Part shown: piece by piece, positions 52,609 to 63,451 of the stretch
Layout of the letters: each line of letters begins with the position of its first letter
How positions within the stretch are numbered: the stretch's first letter is position 1
Assembly (NCBI GenBank): GCA_036245525.1
Contig: BTPG01000004.1
Span: 50,729,323 to 50,793,322, forward strand
Source: Semisulcospira habei
Taxonomy: Eukaryota; Mollusca; Gastropoda; Semisulcospiridae
Length of the DNA: 64,000 nucleotides
Direction: 5' to 3'
The notes under the pieces: model-generated
Databases searched by the model: none
The model's input: only the letters and a program-made list of their open reading frames with translations
Told to the model about the DNA's origin: nothing
Translations under genes and position numbers: made by a program

Positions 52609-53876
52609 TGTGATGAAGCTCTATGCTTGTGCATAGTGCTCGCACAGTAGGGTTAGTACGGTACGGTTTTTGTTAACGGTTTGTTTGTGCCGAAAGTCCG
52701 TGGGGCCTGCTGTCCACGTGGAATATGTAAGACATGGTTAGCACGGGATTTTTTAGTGAGTTCTGTTTAGTGAGTTCTAGGCGGAAGCTGTGACTGTCAG
52801 AGGTCTAGATCGGGAGTGCGGGCTGTTTTGTCGTATGGAACGGTTGTGTTTGAGTTACCTAGCCCGCATTCCAAGACTCTGAAGCCTAGATTTCAGGTAT
52901 GTTTCTATAAACGTAGTATTGATAGTTGTTTAGTTAAAGACAGTATGCGTGGTAAGATTAATGTGGTTGTATAGCGGTGTTCCGGTTTGGTTTAGTTATA
53001 GTATGTTTAGAATTCGGTGAAGTAACCGGTGTTTCTGTATACAGTTGTTTACCGAGTTAGATGACTAAAGGAATATGAAGTGTGTATGTCTAAGCCGCTA
53101 TGAAGATAGTACGTGGTTGGTTAAACATAGTCTTTTCCAGGGTATAGAGTAAGGTATAGCAAGAGTGTCAGTTAGGCTATAGTCTGTTTCAAGATAGTGA
53201 CAGAGATATGGGGGTGATACGAAAATAGTTTATGAAGCACGTGTGTGTGTGTGTGAATGAACGTGTGAGTTATTTGTATCAGCCAGGTTACGTGACGTTT
53301 CTCATTGATCCAATATGTTGTGTGTTTAGCAAGTGTTACGTTGGGACTTTTGTCTATTCAGAGTTCTTGTAACGAGAGTGGAAAGACGGACGCCGAGACG
53401 TCGAGTCGCAGGTGGGACCTACGTGAGGTCATCCCTCCAGCTCTTCTGAGAGTGAGTCTGACTGGGGACCAAGACACCCAAGTCCAAGCCGTGAGTACCG
53501 TACGAGAACGAGGACGTCCGTGCCCAAAGAGAGACAGGACGGCGACAAGCGTACGACGAAGGACTTTCACGCCTAGACGTGAGAAGGACCAACGTAACCA
53601 GGCAACAACATCAAACAGGTTGGAGGCAATGTGAGACTAAGACCTAACCTGGCAAAGATATTGTGATACGTGTGTGGTGTGATAATAGAACAGTGTATAT
53701 AGTTGATAATCATTTAAGTCGTCTTTTCATTTATAGTGTATAAAGGTTACTTTAGAAAGGGAGCCCGTGTGTTGTGTTTTACCGCATGAATGCGCCCGTC
53801 TGAGTCAGTGGCGGTGTATGCGTCTGTTGCGAGAGAGTCTGTGCGTACGACTGTGGGCAAGTCTGCGTGCGTTACA
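52609..53876 (+). repeat. 3' LTR
   Basis: Same TG...CA ends as the 5' LTR; 4 bp shorter because of the indel near 53490. Confidence 0.95.
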
Positions 53877-53895
53877 CTGGGGTAGAATGAGTTAA

Positions 53896-55360
53896 GTCCG
53901 AGCGCCACTTGTGTAAGCTCGGTCAACAATAAAAGGTTGTCCTCTGTTTGTCGTCTGAGGTTTCGACGCGCCTTTATGTCAGTTGCGTATGCTCAGTCAA
54001 GCAGGACAGGTCGCTTTGTTCATCATCGCCCGGCCGTTTACGTCTCTCATACCTCGGTTGAATGGTGCATAGACCTTTTTTTTATCAGGGTCGAATTTGT
54101 AAAGCTCTGTTCATCATACTGAAGAATACCGTTAGGTTTGTAAATAAATCTTTGAAAAATTCAAACTGTTTGTTTGACATTGGTACTGTGTTTCAGTGTC
54201 TGGTCGCAGTACATTGCGTATATTATTATGTCCAGTTTGTTATGTGATATGGTCGCATGTCCTAAAATCAGTCCTGAAAGAAAATCGCGCTCATGTTGAA
54301 CTAGACGATTGAAGTGATAAAACTAAACGAACAAGGGTAAGTCAGATGCTAGCTGTTTATTGGAGTTTGTTTCTTTATTCTTTATGTAACGGCCACGAGT
54401 TTTTCTCCGTTCCCTGGGTGGTCGTTATAGACAAGTTTGGTTGTATTGGAAATCTTTTACATGTGTATTAGTTTGATTTGTGTTTTTCATTCAGTCGTAA
54501 AATATGAATCGACCGGTTTTCAGCTTGGTCGCATCACTGTCGCAACTGAGTAACAGTCGGGACCGTCACACTTGTCAGCAGCTCATTATTGGTATCAACC
54601 GAGCTCGTTTTCTGGCGTGGTACTCATGACACATTGTCGTTCAGTCACTCCATTTTCTGACACTGTGATTGGTCGGCATCTAAAAATCGCAGGGGGTTCA
54701 ATGCCCCAGTCCGTACCTCCTAAAACAATTGCCGTACCTGTAATTTTTAATCAGCTGGCCAATCAGCAATTCAGTATCGCGCACGAATCTGTCCTAGGTC
54801 TTTCGACTGAACTCTTAGATCATGGCTGTCCGGCAGCTTGCATCATAAATAAACGGAAAACGCAAAGCTCAAATGGTGGTAGACAACAGAGAAATAAAAG
54901 AAATGTACCTTATTTCGACATTACTCAAACGGTGAGCACACGACGCAAGTGCTACACAAATGTGTCGCAATTCAAACTCTGAACTGAGACAGCTCGAAAC
55001 TTTCTATTGCCGCGCTCCATGTCAACACTGAGGTATGCTGTTTATAAAGCAAAGTCTGTTGCCACTCGTGCAGTAAGAGAGAAAGCGAAATAAATAAAGA
55101 AAATGTGACAGATCTATGACATTTTAGTGAAAAGATCGAGTCATTGTTGGATGCGTGTTTGAGCTCAGTACTGCAGTCTTGCGCTCAAAATTTAGACGTT
55201 CTATTACTTGAACCCAGTGCGAAAAGTCCGCCTATGCACAAAGAGGTTCATCCCCTGTGTATTTCCTAGAAAATTCAGTCTGACGTCAGAAATATTTGGC
55301 GTTTTACTCCTGACGTGAGCTACACACTGAAGGCTTCAAATAGTGCGTAATTTAGACTGA
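53896..55360. other. Unassigned sequence
   Basis: Apart from the inverted end near 54420, I find no recognisable gene. A 136-codon frame at 54572-54982 has no known domain, no signal peptide and no homologue in the window, so I do not call it. Confidence 0.4.
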
Positions 55361-55362
55361 AC

Positions 55363-55504
55363 GACAATGGCATTGAACCAGCGTCTGTGTTGGGTTACTT
55401 CTCGTGATACATCGTGGTTTGTAGTCCTCGGCGCGTCGGTCTGATAATCATCTTCATTGGACTACGTAACCCTCGAAATAACCCAACACAGACGATTCAA
55501 TGTC
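55363..55504. repeat. Hairpin repeat, single copy in window
   Basis: GACAATGGCATTGAACCAGC ... GTCTGTGTTGGGTTA pairs with TAACCCAACACAGAC ... GATTCAATGTC across about 140 bp. Inner arms TTGTAGTCCTCGG and CATTGGACTACG also match. Confidence 0.7.
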
Positions 55505-56037
55505 TAATTATTTCGTGTTCCATATTAATCCGTTCTCATCTACCCATTTACAGGCCGAAACTGTAATATGATGCGAAGACGTCCCGTTTGATTCCGCGAC
55601 ATCATGACTTGTTTCCGGCGGTCTGTCATTGCAGTAGCCGTAATAGTTTGTCTCATTTTTGTGTCTGTACAGTAACAATTAATACTAAACACGGAAGTTT
55701 CTTCTTTTCAATTTTTAGATAGACCGAAAGATGACAAGGAGGGTGAATCTGAAGCGCGAGAGTTCCTGATATAGATCGAAGATAAGACATATCATTTGAT
55801 AGAGGTGGAGGACGTTTCATGGGTTGAAGCAACCGACATCACTGGCGCCTTGGACCACAACAGACTGGGAACCCGAATCTTAAAACGATATGTCGTTACC
55901 TTGATTACCACATACATCTACATTTAATACACGTTTATAAACTCGGATTGTGTTTCGTGTATTTTTGTTTGATTTGCAGTTATTTTCTCCTTGTTTTTTT
56001 TTTTTGTCGCATATAACACTGTGACAGCAACTTTAAT

Positions 56038-56426
56038 AATAAAATAATAATAATAATAATAATAATAATCATAAAATAATAATAAGCGCATAAAGGCGCT
56101 TTCCATGAAATCGCTCAAGCGCCGCGAACTGACCCAACAGCACGTCACTGAATCACGCATTCACTCACACGTACATAAACAGACATCACGTGTGCTAGGC
56201 AAGCTCAGCGACTACTGTAGCAGTTTTGGAATTCACAATCGTTGTATTGAATTGATTAGGGCTGAACTGAACCAAGTTGTGGGCGAGGAGAGCGGAGTAC
56301 CGGAAAGAACCCCGACGTCCGCCGAATACGTGACACTTCTAGAGAAAAATCCGACGCCGGAACCGTAGTCGAACCTCGCACCTTAGCATTGGTGGCGGCG
56401 CCTTAACCACTGCGCACGACCGCCCC
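56038..56426 (-). mobile_element. tRNA-derived SINE with CR1/L2-like 3' tail
   Basis: On the minus strand the 5' end (56426) reads GGGGCGGTCGTGCGCAGTGG, then TTAAGGCGCC and, about 30 bp on, GGTTCGACTAC. These are an A box with one base lost and a B box of RNA polymerase III promoters. The ~270-bp body is unrecognised. The 3' end has AAAGCGCCTTTATGCGC followed by (TTA)n, resembling the GGCGCTATACAAG...(ATT)n end of the CR1-like element at 23869-25274, which may supply its RT. Confidence 0.75.
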
Positions 56427-56429
56427 ATA

Positions 56430-56925
56430 AACATAATTCCTGTTTAGCACATGTCATGAAACGTTGAGACAGAGGTGGAATCATTAAAATAGCATGTATG
56501 AAAACATTTTAAAGCGGCACCCCGTAAATGACATCGTGTCAACTTTACTTGGTCAGTACGTGGTTCCACGGTTGGTGCTGATGATGTGCATTCTACTTAT
56601 ACTGCTTTCTTTAATAGTGTACTTCACCCAACAAAAGAAATAATTTTGTCATTGTCGATAATATTGCATTTGCAATCATCTTTATGTCACACCTTGATGC
56701 ACGGGGCACTACAGCACACCCTAACTTCCAACGGTCAAAGTGAGAAAACGGAGCACGGCACGCATTTTTCTATGATGGTATGTAATTTTAGGGATATCTA
56801 GCCTTTTTAAACGTAGGAGCTGAACAATCATATATGCAATTTTTTTAAACACGATTTCAACATTTTGGGTACCAAATCTGGAGAACAACTCATATGCATA
56901 TGTTACAGACAAACCGACCATGAAA
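56430..56925. other. Intergenic, nothing recognised
   Basis: AT-rich, no supported ORF or repeat. Confidence 0.4.
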
Positions 56926-57065
56926 TCAGGAAATTCATGAATTTCCTAAATTGTTTAGGAAATAGATGAATTGCCTGTGACCGCCAGTCATTACACGAAA
57001 TGGCTAAAACAATCCAGGCATTTAATGAATTTCCTAAAAATGGCGGCCATTTTATACACGGATTT
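56926..57065. repeat. Palindrome with GAAATTCATGAATTTCC core
   Basis: Opposite orientation to 21790-21895, with AATCAGGAAATTCATGAATT at the left end and CCAGGCATTTAATGAATTTC inside. Confidence 0.55.
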
Positions 57066-57432
57066 CCTAGACGGCTTCTGAAAAGCGTGAACTAGCTAAT
57101 TTCACTTTTTTTCCCTCAGCATTTTACCCACATGTTTCGATTTGTTATGACCGTTGACCTAACATCAGACAATTACTATCAACAGGATTTCTATTAGGAC
57201 AATCTTATCATCAGGTACCTTGTGTTTTAATGTCCACAGAACCGGAGTGATAATGGACGACCCCCGTTAACTTTTACAGGGACAGCTATTGCCTGTGCAG
57301 TGTGACCTGAACACTGATCAATTCGGGCACTCTTCAAATTTGCAAATTTGATGTACCAGAACCCTTCAACGGACATACTCTAGAACAAGCCCGTCCGTTT
57401 ACCGTCTTTTGTTTCCTGCATAATGACCCCGT

Positions 57433-58065
57433 CCTCACCACCCTGCTGTATGGTTCCGAGTCCTGGGCCCTCTACCGCAGCCAACTACGACTCCTCGAAC
57501 GCTTTCACCAGCGCTGCCTGCGTACCATCCTCAGCATTCACTGGAGTGACTATGTCACCAACGTCGAGGTCCTTGAACAGGCGGAAACTGTGAGCATCGA
57601 GGCTTTGCTGCTGCGGACACAGCTTCGCTGGGCGGGGCACGTCTCCAGGATGGAGGATCATCGCCTACCCAAGATCACTCTGTTCGGCGAGCTCGCCACT
57701 GGACACCGAGACAGAGGGGCACCAAAGAAGAGATACAAAGACGGTCTCAAGAAGTCGCTTAGTGCCTGCCAAATCGACCACCGCCAGTGGTCTTCGCTTG
57801 CTGCGGACCGTGACACCTGGCGCTCCACCATTCACAAGGCAGCCGTCTCCTTTGAGGACTCTCGCATAGCTAACCTTAAGGACAAGCGGCAAAGAAGAAA
57901 AAACAGAGTTGTCGTAACTCAGAACCCTGACCAGACCTTCCCCTGCAGCCACTGCGGTCGAACCTGCCTGTCCCGGATTGGCCTCCGCAGCCACGAAAAT
58001 GCCTGCAGACGATGTGGGCAAGCCCTATAGAATCTTCGTTCGCGAAGTCAAGCCAAGAAGAGAAG
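57433..58065 (+). mobile_element. Family A retrotransposon, 5'-truncated insertion with 11-bp TSD
   Basis: Starts abruptly within the RT C-terminal region and ends with the family 3' hairpin and a GA-rich tail. AATGACCCCGT is present at 57422-57432 and again at 58066-58076. Sequence is nearly identical to the end of copy 1, so it is a young insertion made by target-primed reverse transcription. Confidence 0.93.
57434..58030 (+). pseudogene. C-terminal fragment of family A RT
   Basis: Open from the truncation point: LTTLLYGSESWALYRSQLRL, LRWAGHVSRMEDHRLP, the basic linker and the CSHCGRTCLSRIGLRSHENAC finger. About 199 codons without a start of its own; not a gene. Confidence 0.88.
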
Positions 58066-58076
58066 AATGACCCCGT

Positions 58077-58359
58077 GTGACCTTTACCATTGAGAGAGAT
58101 ACCTCAGATGTGCAAGTCTAGAAAGGTCTGGTAACGACACCTCCCTGTGGCTTGAATAGGCGCTGAGAAAATGCCAAAGTTGACGCTGACCACCGACATA
58201 CAGACGAAGGAAGGACGGACGGACGACGGATGGTACACTACATAGATTCGTCTTTGCTATGACATGTGAGCTAAAAATTCAACTCTATTTTTAGATCTGC
58301 CAATTTATTACAAGTAAAATGTCAGTGAAACGACTGCAACTCTGCATCTGCGTTTGCTG
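58077..58359. other. Intergenic left of copy Y
   Basis: No gene or repeat recognised. GGAAGGACGGACGGACGACGG near 58209 is a short GGAC-type simple repeat. Confidence 0.4.
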
Positions 58360-58576
58360 TTCACACACGTTCTACCCCAGGACCGAAATCCCCAAATTTT
58401 GAAGTTGCCCTCTGAGGGACTGTATCACAATTCTAGAGACATATCGAGCGTGATAGTTCAAATATCGTGCCAGAATAGCTTGGCGACTATGGGCGCCGAA
58501 GCTTTTCTGGCACCACCGTTGAACTATTATGCTCGATCCACGTCTTGCTGTGGTGTTTCGGGGCTGAATGAGTTAA
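58360..58576. repeat. H1 hairpin MITE at the left end of duplication copy Y
   Basis: Outer CGTTCTACCCCAGGACCG and GGGGCTGAATGAGTTAA. Core arms are somewhat diverged (GCGACTATGGGCGCC axis). Confidence 0.8.
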
Positions 58577-58892
58577 TAAATCAGGCAATTCATATTATTT
58601 CCTTTAATGTAGTTTCCGGACATTCGTGATAGTCCTGGTCATTTTAGTCATTTCATGTCATGACTGGAGTTCACAGAAAATTTAAACGGTGTAGGAAACT
58701 CAAGGATATCCTGATTTCATTGACTGGCTGTATGGTTAGCACCTTAATTTATGAAGTGACCTGCTTGCAATGTCTCCTTTATAAATGTTTTCAGTATGTC
58801 GGCTTACAATAATGCTGCACAAAAGGGATACTTTTTCTTTAACCCTTATCATTCGGAATACACCAGTGTGTGAAATACGTTTGACTAAAATA

Positions 58893-58965
58893 GTTCAAGG
58901 GTAGTGCCAGAACAGCTTGGCGCCTCTAGGCGCCAAGCTATTCTGGCACCACCCTTGAACTAAAG
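58893..58965. repeat. Short H1-core hairpin
   Basis: Orthologue of 16389-16461; the axis GGCGCCTCTAGGCGCC is a perfect palindrome here. Confidence 0.8.
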
Positions 58966-59010
58966 CCCTTGGTCTATATCTTTATCTGTCAGTAATATAA
59001 TGTAGCTTGC

Positions 59011-59014
59011 ATAT
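59011..59014. other. Empty target site of the family F element
   Basis: TAGCTTGC-ATAT-GGCAGTG; in copy X the same flanks enclose the 4.7-kb element with ATAT on each side. Confidence 0.9.
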
Positions 59015-59135
59015 GGCAGTGTACAAATTTGAAGCTTTTAGCCTCAGTATGATAAGGGTTAAAGCGGCATGGCAAGCTTTGATTGCAAAAAAATCGCTAA
59101 TGAGCTACTTTTAGAATAAGCGCTTAACAATCTCC

Positions 59136-59137
<2 letters not shown>

Positions 59138-59176
<39 letters not shown>
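59138..59176. repeat. (ATT)n microsatellite
   Basis: Shorter allele of the tract at 21316-21400. Confidence 0.9.
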
Positions 59177-59771
59177 GACGTTCCCTTCTTTTCACATTCG
59201 ATGTAGTAGGATATGTACTAGAGGTTTTCCACTACAATTTGAATGTAACGCAAGGAACTCTCCTGCGTACAAAGCAGAAATAAATTAGTTTTACGACTTT
59301 CAAACGTGATAATCAATTCGTTAGACCTTTTGTCCAACACCATTACAAGAAATGCTAAGAGCAAGTGTATTAGAAAGAAGATATTGCGAACTGTCAACCC
59401 TTTACTGTCTGGAACAGGTCGCTTTAAATTAAGCCTAATGTCGTAAAATGGAAGAGTAATAATTTATCTGTTGGTCGTCAGACTTGAAGAAAGCAGTTCA
59501 CGCATTACAGAAGCCGCTTAGTAAATCCGTGTATGAATTGGTCGCCATCTTTAGAAAATTCATGAAATACCTGGATATTTTAATAATTTTGTGTAATGAC
59601 TGGGGGTCACAGGCAATTCATGTATTTCCTGAATGGTTTGGGAAATTCATGAATTTCCTGATTTCATGGATTGACTAACATTTATAAAAAATCAAATAAA
59701 ACACGTCCAGGACTGCTGGCACCACACGCTCCAAAAAGGATTCAAGAGAAGTGGAAATCGAAGAAATATTG

Positions 59772-59973
59772 GAAGAAAACAATCCATTTACACCACGTTG
59801 TTCTGGAGTTACATTTTTATTTTAACATGTCAAATTGCGAGGGCTTCATCAGGGGTTTACCTGTTACCTGGGCATTCTCCCGATGACGCCCTCGCAGAGG
59901 GCGAAAATTTGACGTTAAAATAAAACATTAACTCCAGAACAACTTGGTGTAAATGGATTCTTGTTTTCTTCAT
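59772..59973. repeat. H9 hairpin
   Basis: Counterpart of 21989-22203 with one of the CCCTCGC stems deleted (ATGTCAAATTGCGAGGGCTT). Confidence 0.75.
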
Positions 59974-59983
59974 ATATTATAAG

Positions 59984-60098
59984 TTATTGGTAGCAGGGTT
60001 TGCTACACGGACCCTTGTAGGCCTGAGGGTAGTCAAAGGAACCTTTGACCTACCTCGGGCCGACAAGTCTCCGTGCAACAAGCCCCTTCAACCAATAA
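59984..60098. repeat. H6 hairpin, shortened
   Basis: Outer TTATTGGTAGCAGGG and CCCCTTCAACCAATAA arms; the axis is 40 bp shorter than in 22210-22367. Confidence 0.75.
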
Positions 60099-60644
60099 CG
60101 TATTTGTTTTCATTCCGCCACTATTTTCGTAAAAGAAATCAAGAAGACATCTTCCGACCTGGATCACGCCAGACATGACTGACGTCAACGGAATATGCAT
60201 TTATACATAATAGATTTATGATGTAATTTAAAATATTTCATGACGTTGCCGTCTCCAGCACTGAATGTGCTTGTTGTTTTGAACAACACCAAGAAACGTT
60301 TTACTTTAGAACGTTTTGGTAATCTTTTATAGAACAAAACTAACATCCAAGTTGCGTCACAAAGAGGGCTAAAAGAAGTCCGCGATTTGTCACTACAACG
60401 GTTTTTGTAGCTCGGTCATGTGGTACAGTTTGCGCTAAAGGGATTGGTCGTGTGACGTAGGGATAAAAAAACAACTTTATTTTTTACATATCTATTTCTT
60501 TGCTGCCTTTGAGCGGAAAAGCTGTATTACACACGTGATGGACGTCATGTTCCTTGTCAAAGACACAATGACGACTGTGTTGTGGTTAGGAGTGTGCAGA
60601 AAACCAACTCACGTCGGATTCATGGCAAGAAAAAGGCGAATAAG

Positions 60645-60797
60645 AAATAGATTTGTACATCAGTGTTTAGGTGATGAGAATTTCACTCTCGTGATCTTAA
60701 AACCTTATCCTACTCGCTTTCGCTCGTAGGATAAGGTTTTAAAATCATTTGAGTGATATTCTCAGTATCACCTAAACACCGATGTACGAAGCTATAT
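60645..60797. repeat. H8 hairpin
   Basis: Counterpart of 25630-25786; axis AAACCTTATCCTACTCGC / GTAGGATAAGGTTTT. Confidence 0.8.
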
Positions 60798-61208
60798 ATC
60801 TACTTTATCTATGTCCGATGCCGCGTTAGACTCGGAAGCACGTAAACAGAGACTGACCTGTATCTCCATACACCGGGGTGACGTAGTCATACGCAGAAAA
60901 CATTTTGTCCTGCCATGTGACGAAATGTTCGTAACCTGCCGTCAAAGTTCCGTAGTTTGCAGCAAAATGGCCAAAGTCATAGTCAACGGACACATTTCCG
61001 TCTCTCGCACTTGTAGACAAAGTACTAGACTCTACTGACACATTGTCATAGCCAGTGAGGATCAAACTGTAATCTGACATCGGCGTTGTATTCATGACCT
61101 CCATGTGTCCAGAAATGCAGAACTGTTTCGCGCAAACTATGTGCTACTGGTTGCTCTGTTAAAATGCCACCGTTTTATCAGCTGCAGTTTGTATAGACAT
61201 TTCACCGT

Positions 61209-61310
61209 TTAACCCTTTGGCTGTCGGTAGCGGGTTTTTTTTGTGTGTGTGGCGATGATTCCTTCAGGAATCACCGCCACAAAAAGCGCTACCTCTAGCC
61301 AAAGGGTTAA
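61209..61310. repeat. piggyBac-like MITE H3
   Basis: TTAA at both ends with CCCTTTGGCTGTCGGTAGCG arms; a T/GT-rich insertion enlarges the left arm. Confidence 0.8.
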
Positions 61311-61431
61311 TATTGTAATTTGATCTTTCAGGTAAGATGAAACACAGTTGCTCTGTACACAGAACAAGACGTCTATGCACGAATAGCGAAAGCCCCCATC
61401 AAAATTATTCATTTGCAAAACATATTTAAAA

Positions 61432-61502
61432 TGTGTGCTGGTCATTGGTTTTGGACCTTACGCCTGTAAACTGTAAGGTCTGAAATCACAGACCTGCACA
61501 CA
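61432..61502. repeat. H5 hairpin absent from copy X
   Basis: TGTGTGCTGGTCATTGG ... GGACCTTACGCC / ACTGTAAGGTC ... GACCTGCACACA. At the matching place in X (about 26404-26440) only GGTCGGAAATCACAGACCTG remains, so either this copy inserted in Y or X lost the left arm. Confidence 0.7.
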
Positions 61503-61609
61503 TATTTCAGTCAATAAGACAAACACATTTTCAGTGTAAAATATACACGAGATAGTAATCATTTTCAACATAGCTAAAAGTGGCCTGGGTTTCGAGTGCT
61601 GTTATGCTC

Positions 61610-61825
61610 TTAACTCTTTGACTGCCGAGAAAAACTGAACACCGCAAAACTGCAAGAGGTCTAGATCCTCGTGAGCCCCAACAACTGCGGGGGCTCATGA
61701 GGATCTATGCCTCTTTCTGAAAGCATTTTTGTATCCACGTTCCCGGAACAGCTGGGGACCGTCGACGTTGAGTTGACAGTGAGACAAAAAACGCAATGTA
61801 CGTCCACTGGCAGTGAAGGGGTTAA
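61610..61825. repeat. H4 repeat, complete
   Basis: TTAACTCTTTGACTGCC to GGCAGTGAAGGGGTTAA; the inner hairpin GATCCTCGTGAGCCCC / GGGGCTCATGAGGATC is cleaner than in copy X. Confidence 0.78.
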
Positions 61826-61876
61826 CTATTGTCTTGTTGTTTGGAGAGATGATTTATAAAAAGGAATGTTATGTCC

Positions 61877-61944
61877 AGGGGCTATAGCGGCGCACCTTGC
61901 TTAGTGGCTAGTGCAGGACTAAGCTCGCTCATGCAACTGGCCCC
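61877..61944. repeat. H7 hairpin, right arm only
   Basis: GCGGCGCACCTTGCTTAGTG through CTCATGCAACTGGCCCC; the left arm was deleted after the duplication. Confidence 0.7.
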
Positions 61945-62045
61945 AGGTGTTTGAACATTCATTCAGGATGAATTATCTGATGAATAAGTTCTTGCTTTCT
62001 TGCACGTAATAAGACAGTTCCAATGGGAATTTTGTTTATAAGTTC

Positions 62046-62117
62046 TGTGTGTGCTGTTGTGTGATTTTTGGACCTTACGGCACTGAGCTGTAAGATAAAA
62101 AAAATCACAGGTTTTCG
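62046..62117. repeat. H5 hairpin
   Basis: TGTGTGCTGTTGTGTGATTT ... TTACGGCACTGAGCTGTAAG ... AAATCACAGG. Confidence 0.65.
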
Positions 62118-62435
62118 CTAACAGTCAATCAGAGCATTGCCAGCCATTTAAATGTCATGTTTGTTTGGTCAAGAACAAAATCGGTATGAAATGTATTCAG
62201 AGGAACAGCCAGATTTATTTGATTTGCACTTTTCTTTCACCAGAAAAAAAGAAATTCATAAAACGCACAAAAATCATTCAAAATTATTTGGATTTTTAAA
62301 AAAAAATAACACTTTTACAATAATTGCTTTTTTTCAGCAACTTATACGGTCTTTGATTGCAGATGGCTCTTCACACTCGATTGCAAATGAACAGTCAGGT
62401 CTTAACAACTCATTCAGCATTATTTTTTTCTTTTG

Positions 62436-62755
62436 ACAGTTCCAATGGGAATTTTGTTTAAGATTCTGTAGGTGCTGTTGTGTGATTTTGGACCTTACGG
62501 CGCTGAACTGTAAGAAAAAAATCACAGGTTTGCGTAAGCAGTCAATCAGAGCATTGCCAGCAATTTAAATGTCATGTTTGTTTGGTCCAGAACAAATTCG
62601 GTTATGAAATGTATTCAGAGGAACAGCCAGGTTTATTTGATTTGCACTTTTCTTTCACCAGATAAAAGAAATGCATAAAGCGCACAAATTTTATGACCAT
62701 TAAAAATTTATTTTATTTTTTTTTTCTTCTCAAACATAACACTTTAACAATGAAA
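62436..62755. repeat. Second copy of 62010-62330 (tandem duplication in Y)
   Basis: GACAGTTCCAATGGGAATTT through the H5 hairpin (62468-62536), GTCAATCAGAGCATTGCCAG, GTATTCAGAGGAACAGCCAG and CAAACATAACACTTTAACAA repeats the preceding segment. Copy X has it once. Confidence 0.8.
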
Positions 62756-63208
62756 AGAAAAGGGGAGACTGCCAGTGCTAATATTTTAGGAAGATTACAA
62801 AGTAAAAGTAGGTCAAAGCACTGTCAGGGGAGAGAATTGTGCAGTATCGACCAATGATCATAGATCAAGTTTGGTCGAAGCACAAAAATAAAAATAAAAA
62901 TTAAAAAAAAAAAGATAGGTAAGAAGGGTGTGCTAAGTAAGTGACTGGAAGTAGTGAATATGGAAGCCCCTCCACCCCCCCCCCCCCCAAAGTGGGCGTA
63001 TCGCATATTGACTAGATTTCCAGCCGATTGATGCATGGAAATTTAGATCTAGGTCTCCCAAGGGGGTCCCAATTGTTTAGCCGGTGTGGACAGCTGTTTC
63101 GGTCTGGCGACCTCGTCAGCACACCATTCGGCATGCTGGTGGCAGGACAGCCACATTTTTTTGTGGTGTCTACAGGGGGCATACATTCCATGCCTCCACA
63201 TAACTGTT
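62754..63208. mobile_element. MITE family Z, copy 2, with 7-bp TSD
   Basis: ACAATGA at 62747-62753 and 63209-63215 flank the element; the corresponding place in X (about 27297-27303) has it once. The left end GACTGCCAGTGCTAATATTT is the complement of the right part of copy 1. A poly-C run is at 62977-62990. Confidence 0.8.
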
Positions 63209-63451
63209 ACAATGATTGCTTTGTTTCAGCAACTTATACGGTCTTTGATTGCAGATGGCTCTCCACCCTCGATTGCAAATGAACAGTCAGATCCTAACAA
63301 CTCATTCAGCATTTTTTTTTTTTTAAACGTATCACTTTTCCAAGAGTGATTGTTTTGTTTCAGCAAACACCTTATGCGTTCTTTGCTTGCAGCTGCCTTT
63401 CCATTCTCCCTCCATTGCAAATGAACAGTCAAGTCTTTACACTGCGGACTT

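Larger units (their letters stand above)
48583..53876 (+). mobile_element. Ty3/Gypsy (Gmr1-like) LTR retrotransposon lacking most of pol
   Basis: Two LTRs (1272 and 1268 bp) flank a 2.75-kb interior with a primer-binding-site candidate, gag, the start of protease and a polypurine tract. CTGGG is duplicated at 48578-48582 and 53877-53881 (5-bp TSD). The interior is far too short for RT, RNase H and integrase, and none is found. By eye the LTRs differ at only a few substitutions plus one small indel, so the insertion is recent and must have relied on enzymes from another copy. Confidence 0.93.
48383..53895. repeat. H1 hairpin MITE interrupted by an LTR retrotransposon
   Basis: Left TTAA 48383-48386 and the full hairpin core are at 48383-48582. 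The missing terminus (CTGGGGTAGAATGAGTTAA) reappears at 53877-53895 after the LTR element. Across the gap this matches the uninterrupted copy at 40637-40850. Confidence 0.9.
48178..54450. repeat. Outermost inverted ends around the LTR element (possible MITE host)
   Basis: TTCCAAATACAATCAAACCT near 48173 and GGTCGTTATAGACAAGTTTG with TTGGTTGTATTGGAAA at 54420-54455 are imperfect inverted repeats (roughly three quarters identical over ~35 bp by eye). If real, an element with these ends was later invaded by an H1 MITE and that MITE by the LTR element. Tandem GGCAGCTGTTGTCACTCCC at 48312 and 48331 lies inside. Confidence 0.4.

Noticed and set aside
54572..54982. 136-residue ORF as a novel gene
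   Set aside because: No domain, signal or conserved context; the length is not exceptional for this composition.
56105..56368. 87-residue ORF
   Set aside because: Lies entirely inside the SINE, antisense to it.
56370..56426. Functional tRNA gene
   Set aside because: The A box has lost a base, acceptor pairing is not present, and the sequence continues into a SINE body with a retroposon tail.
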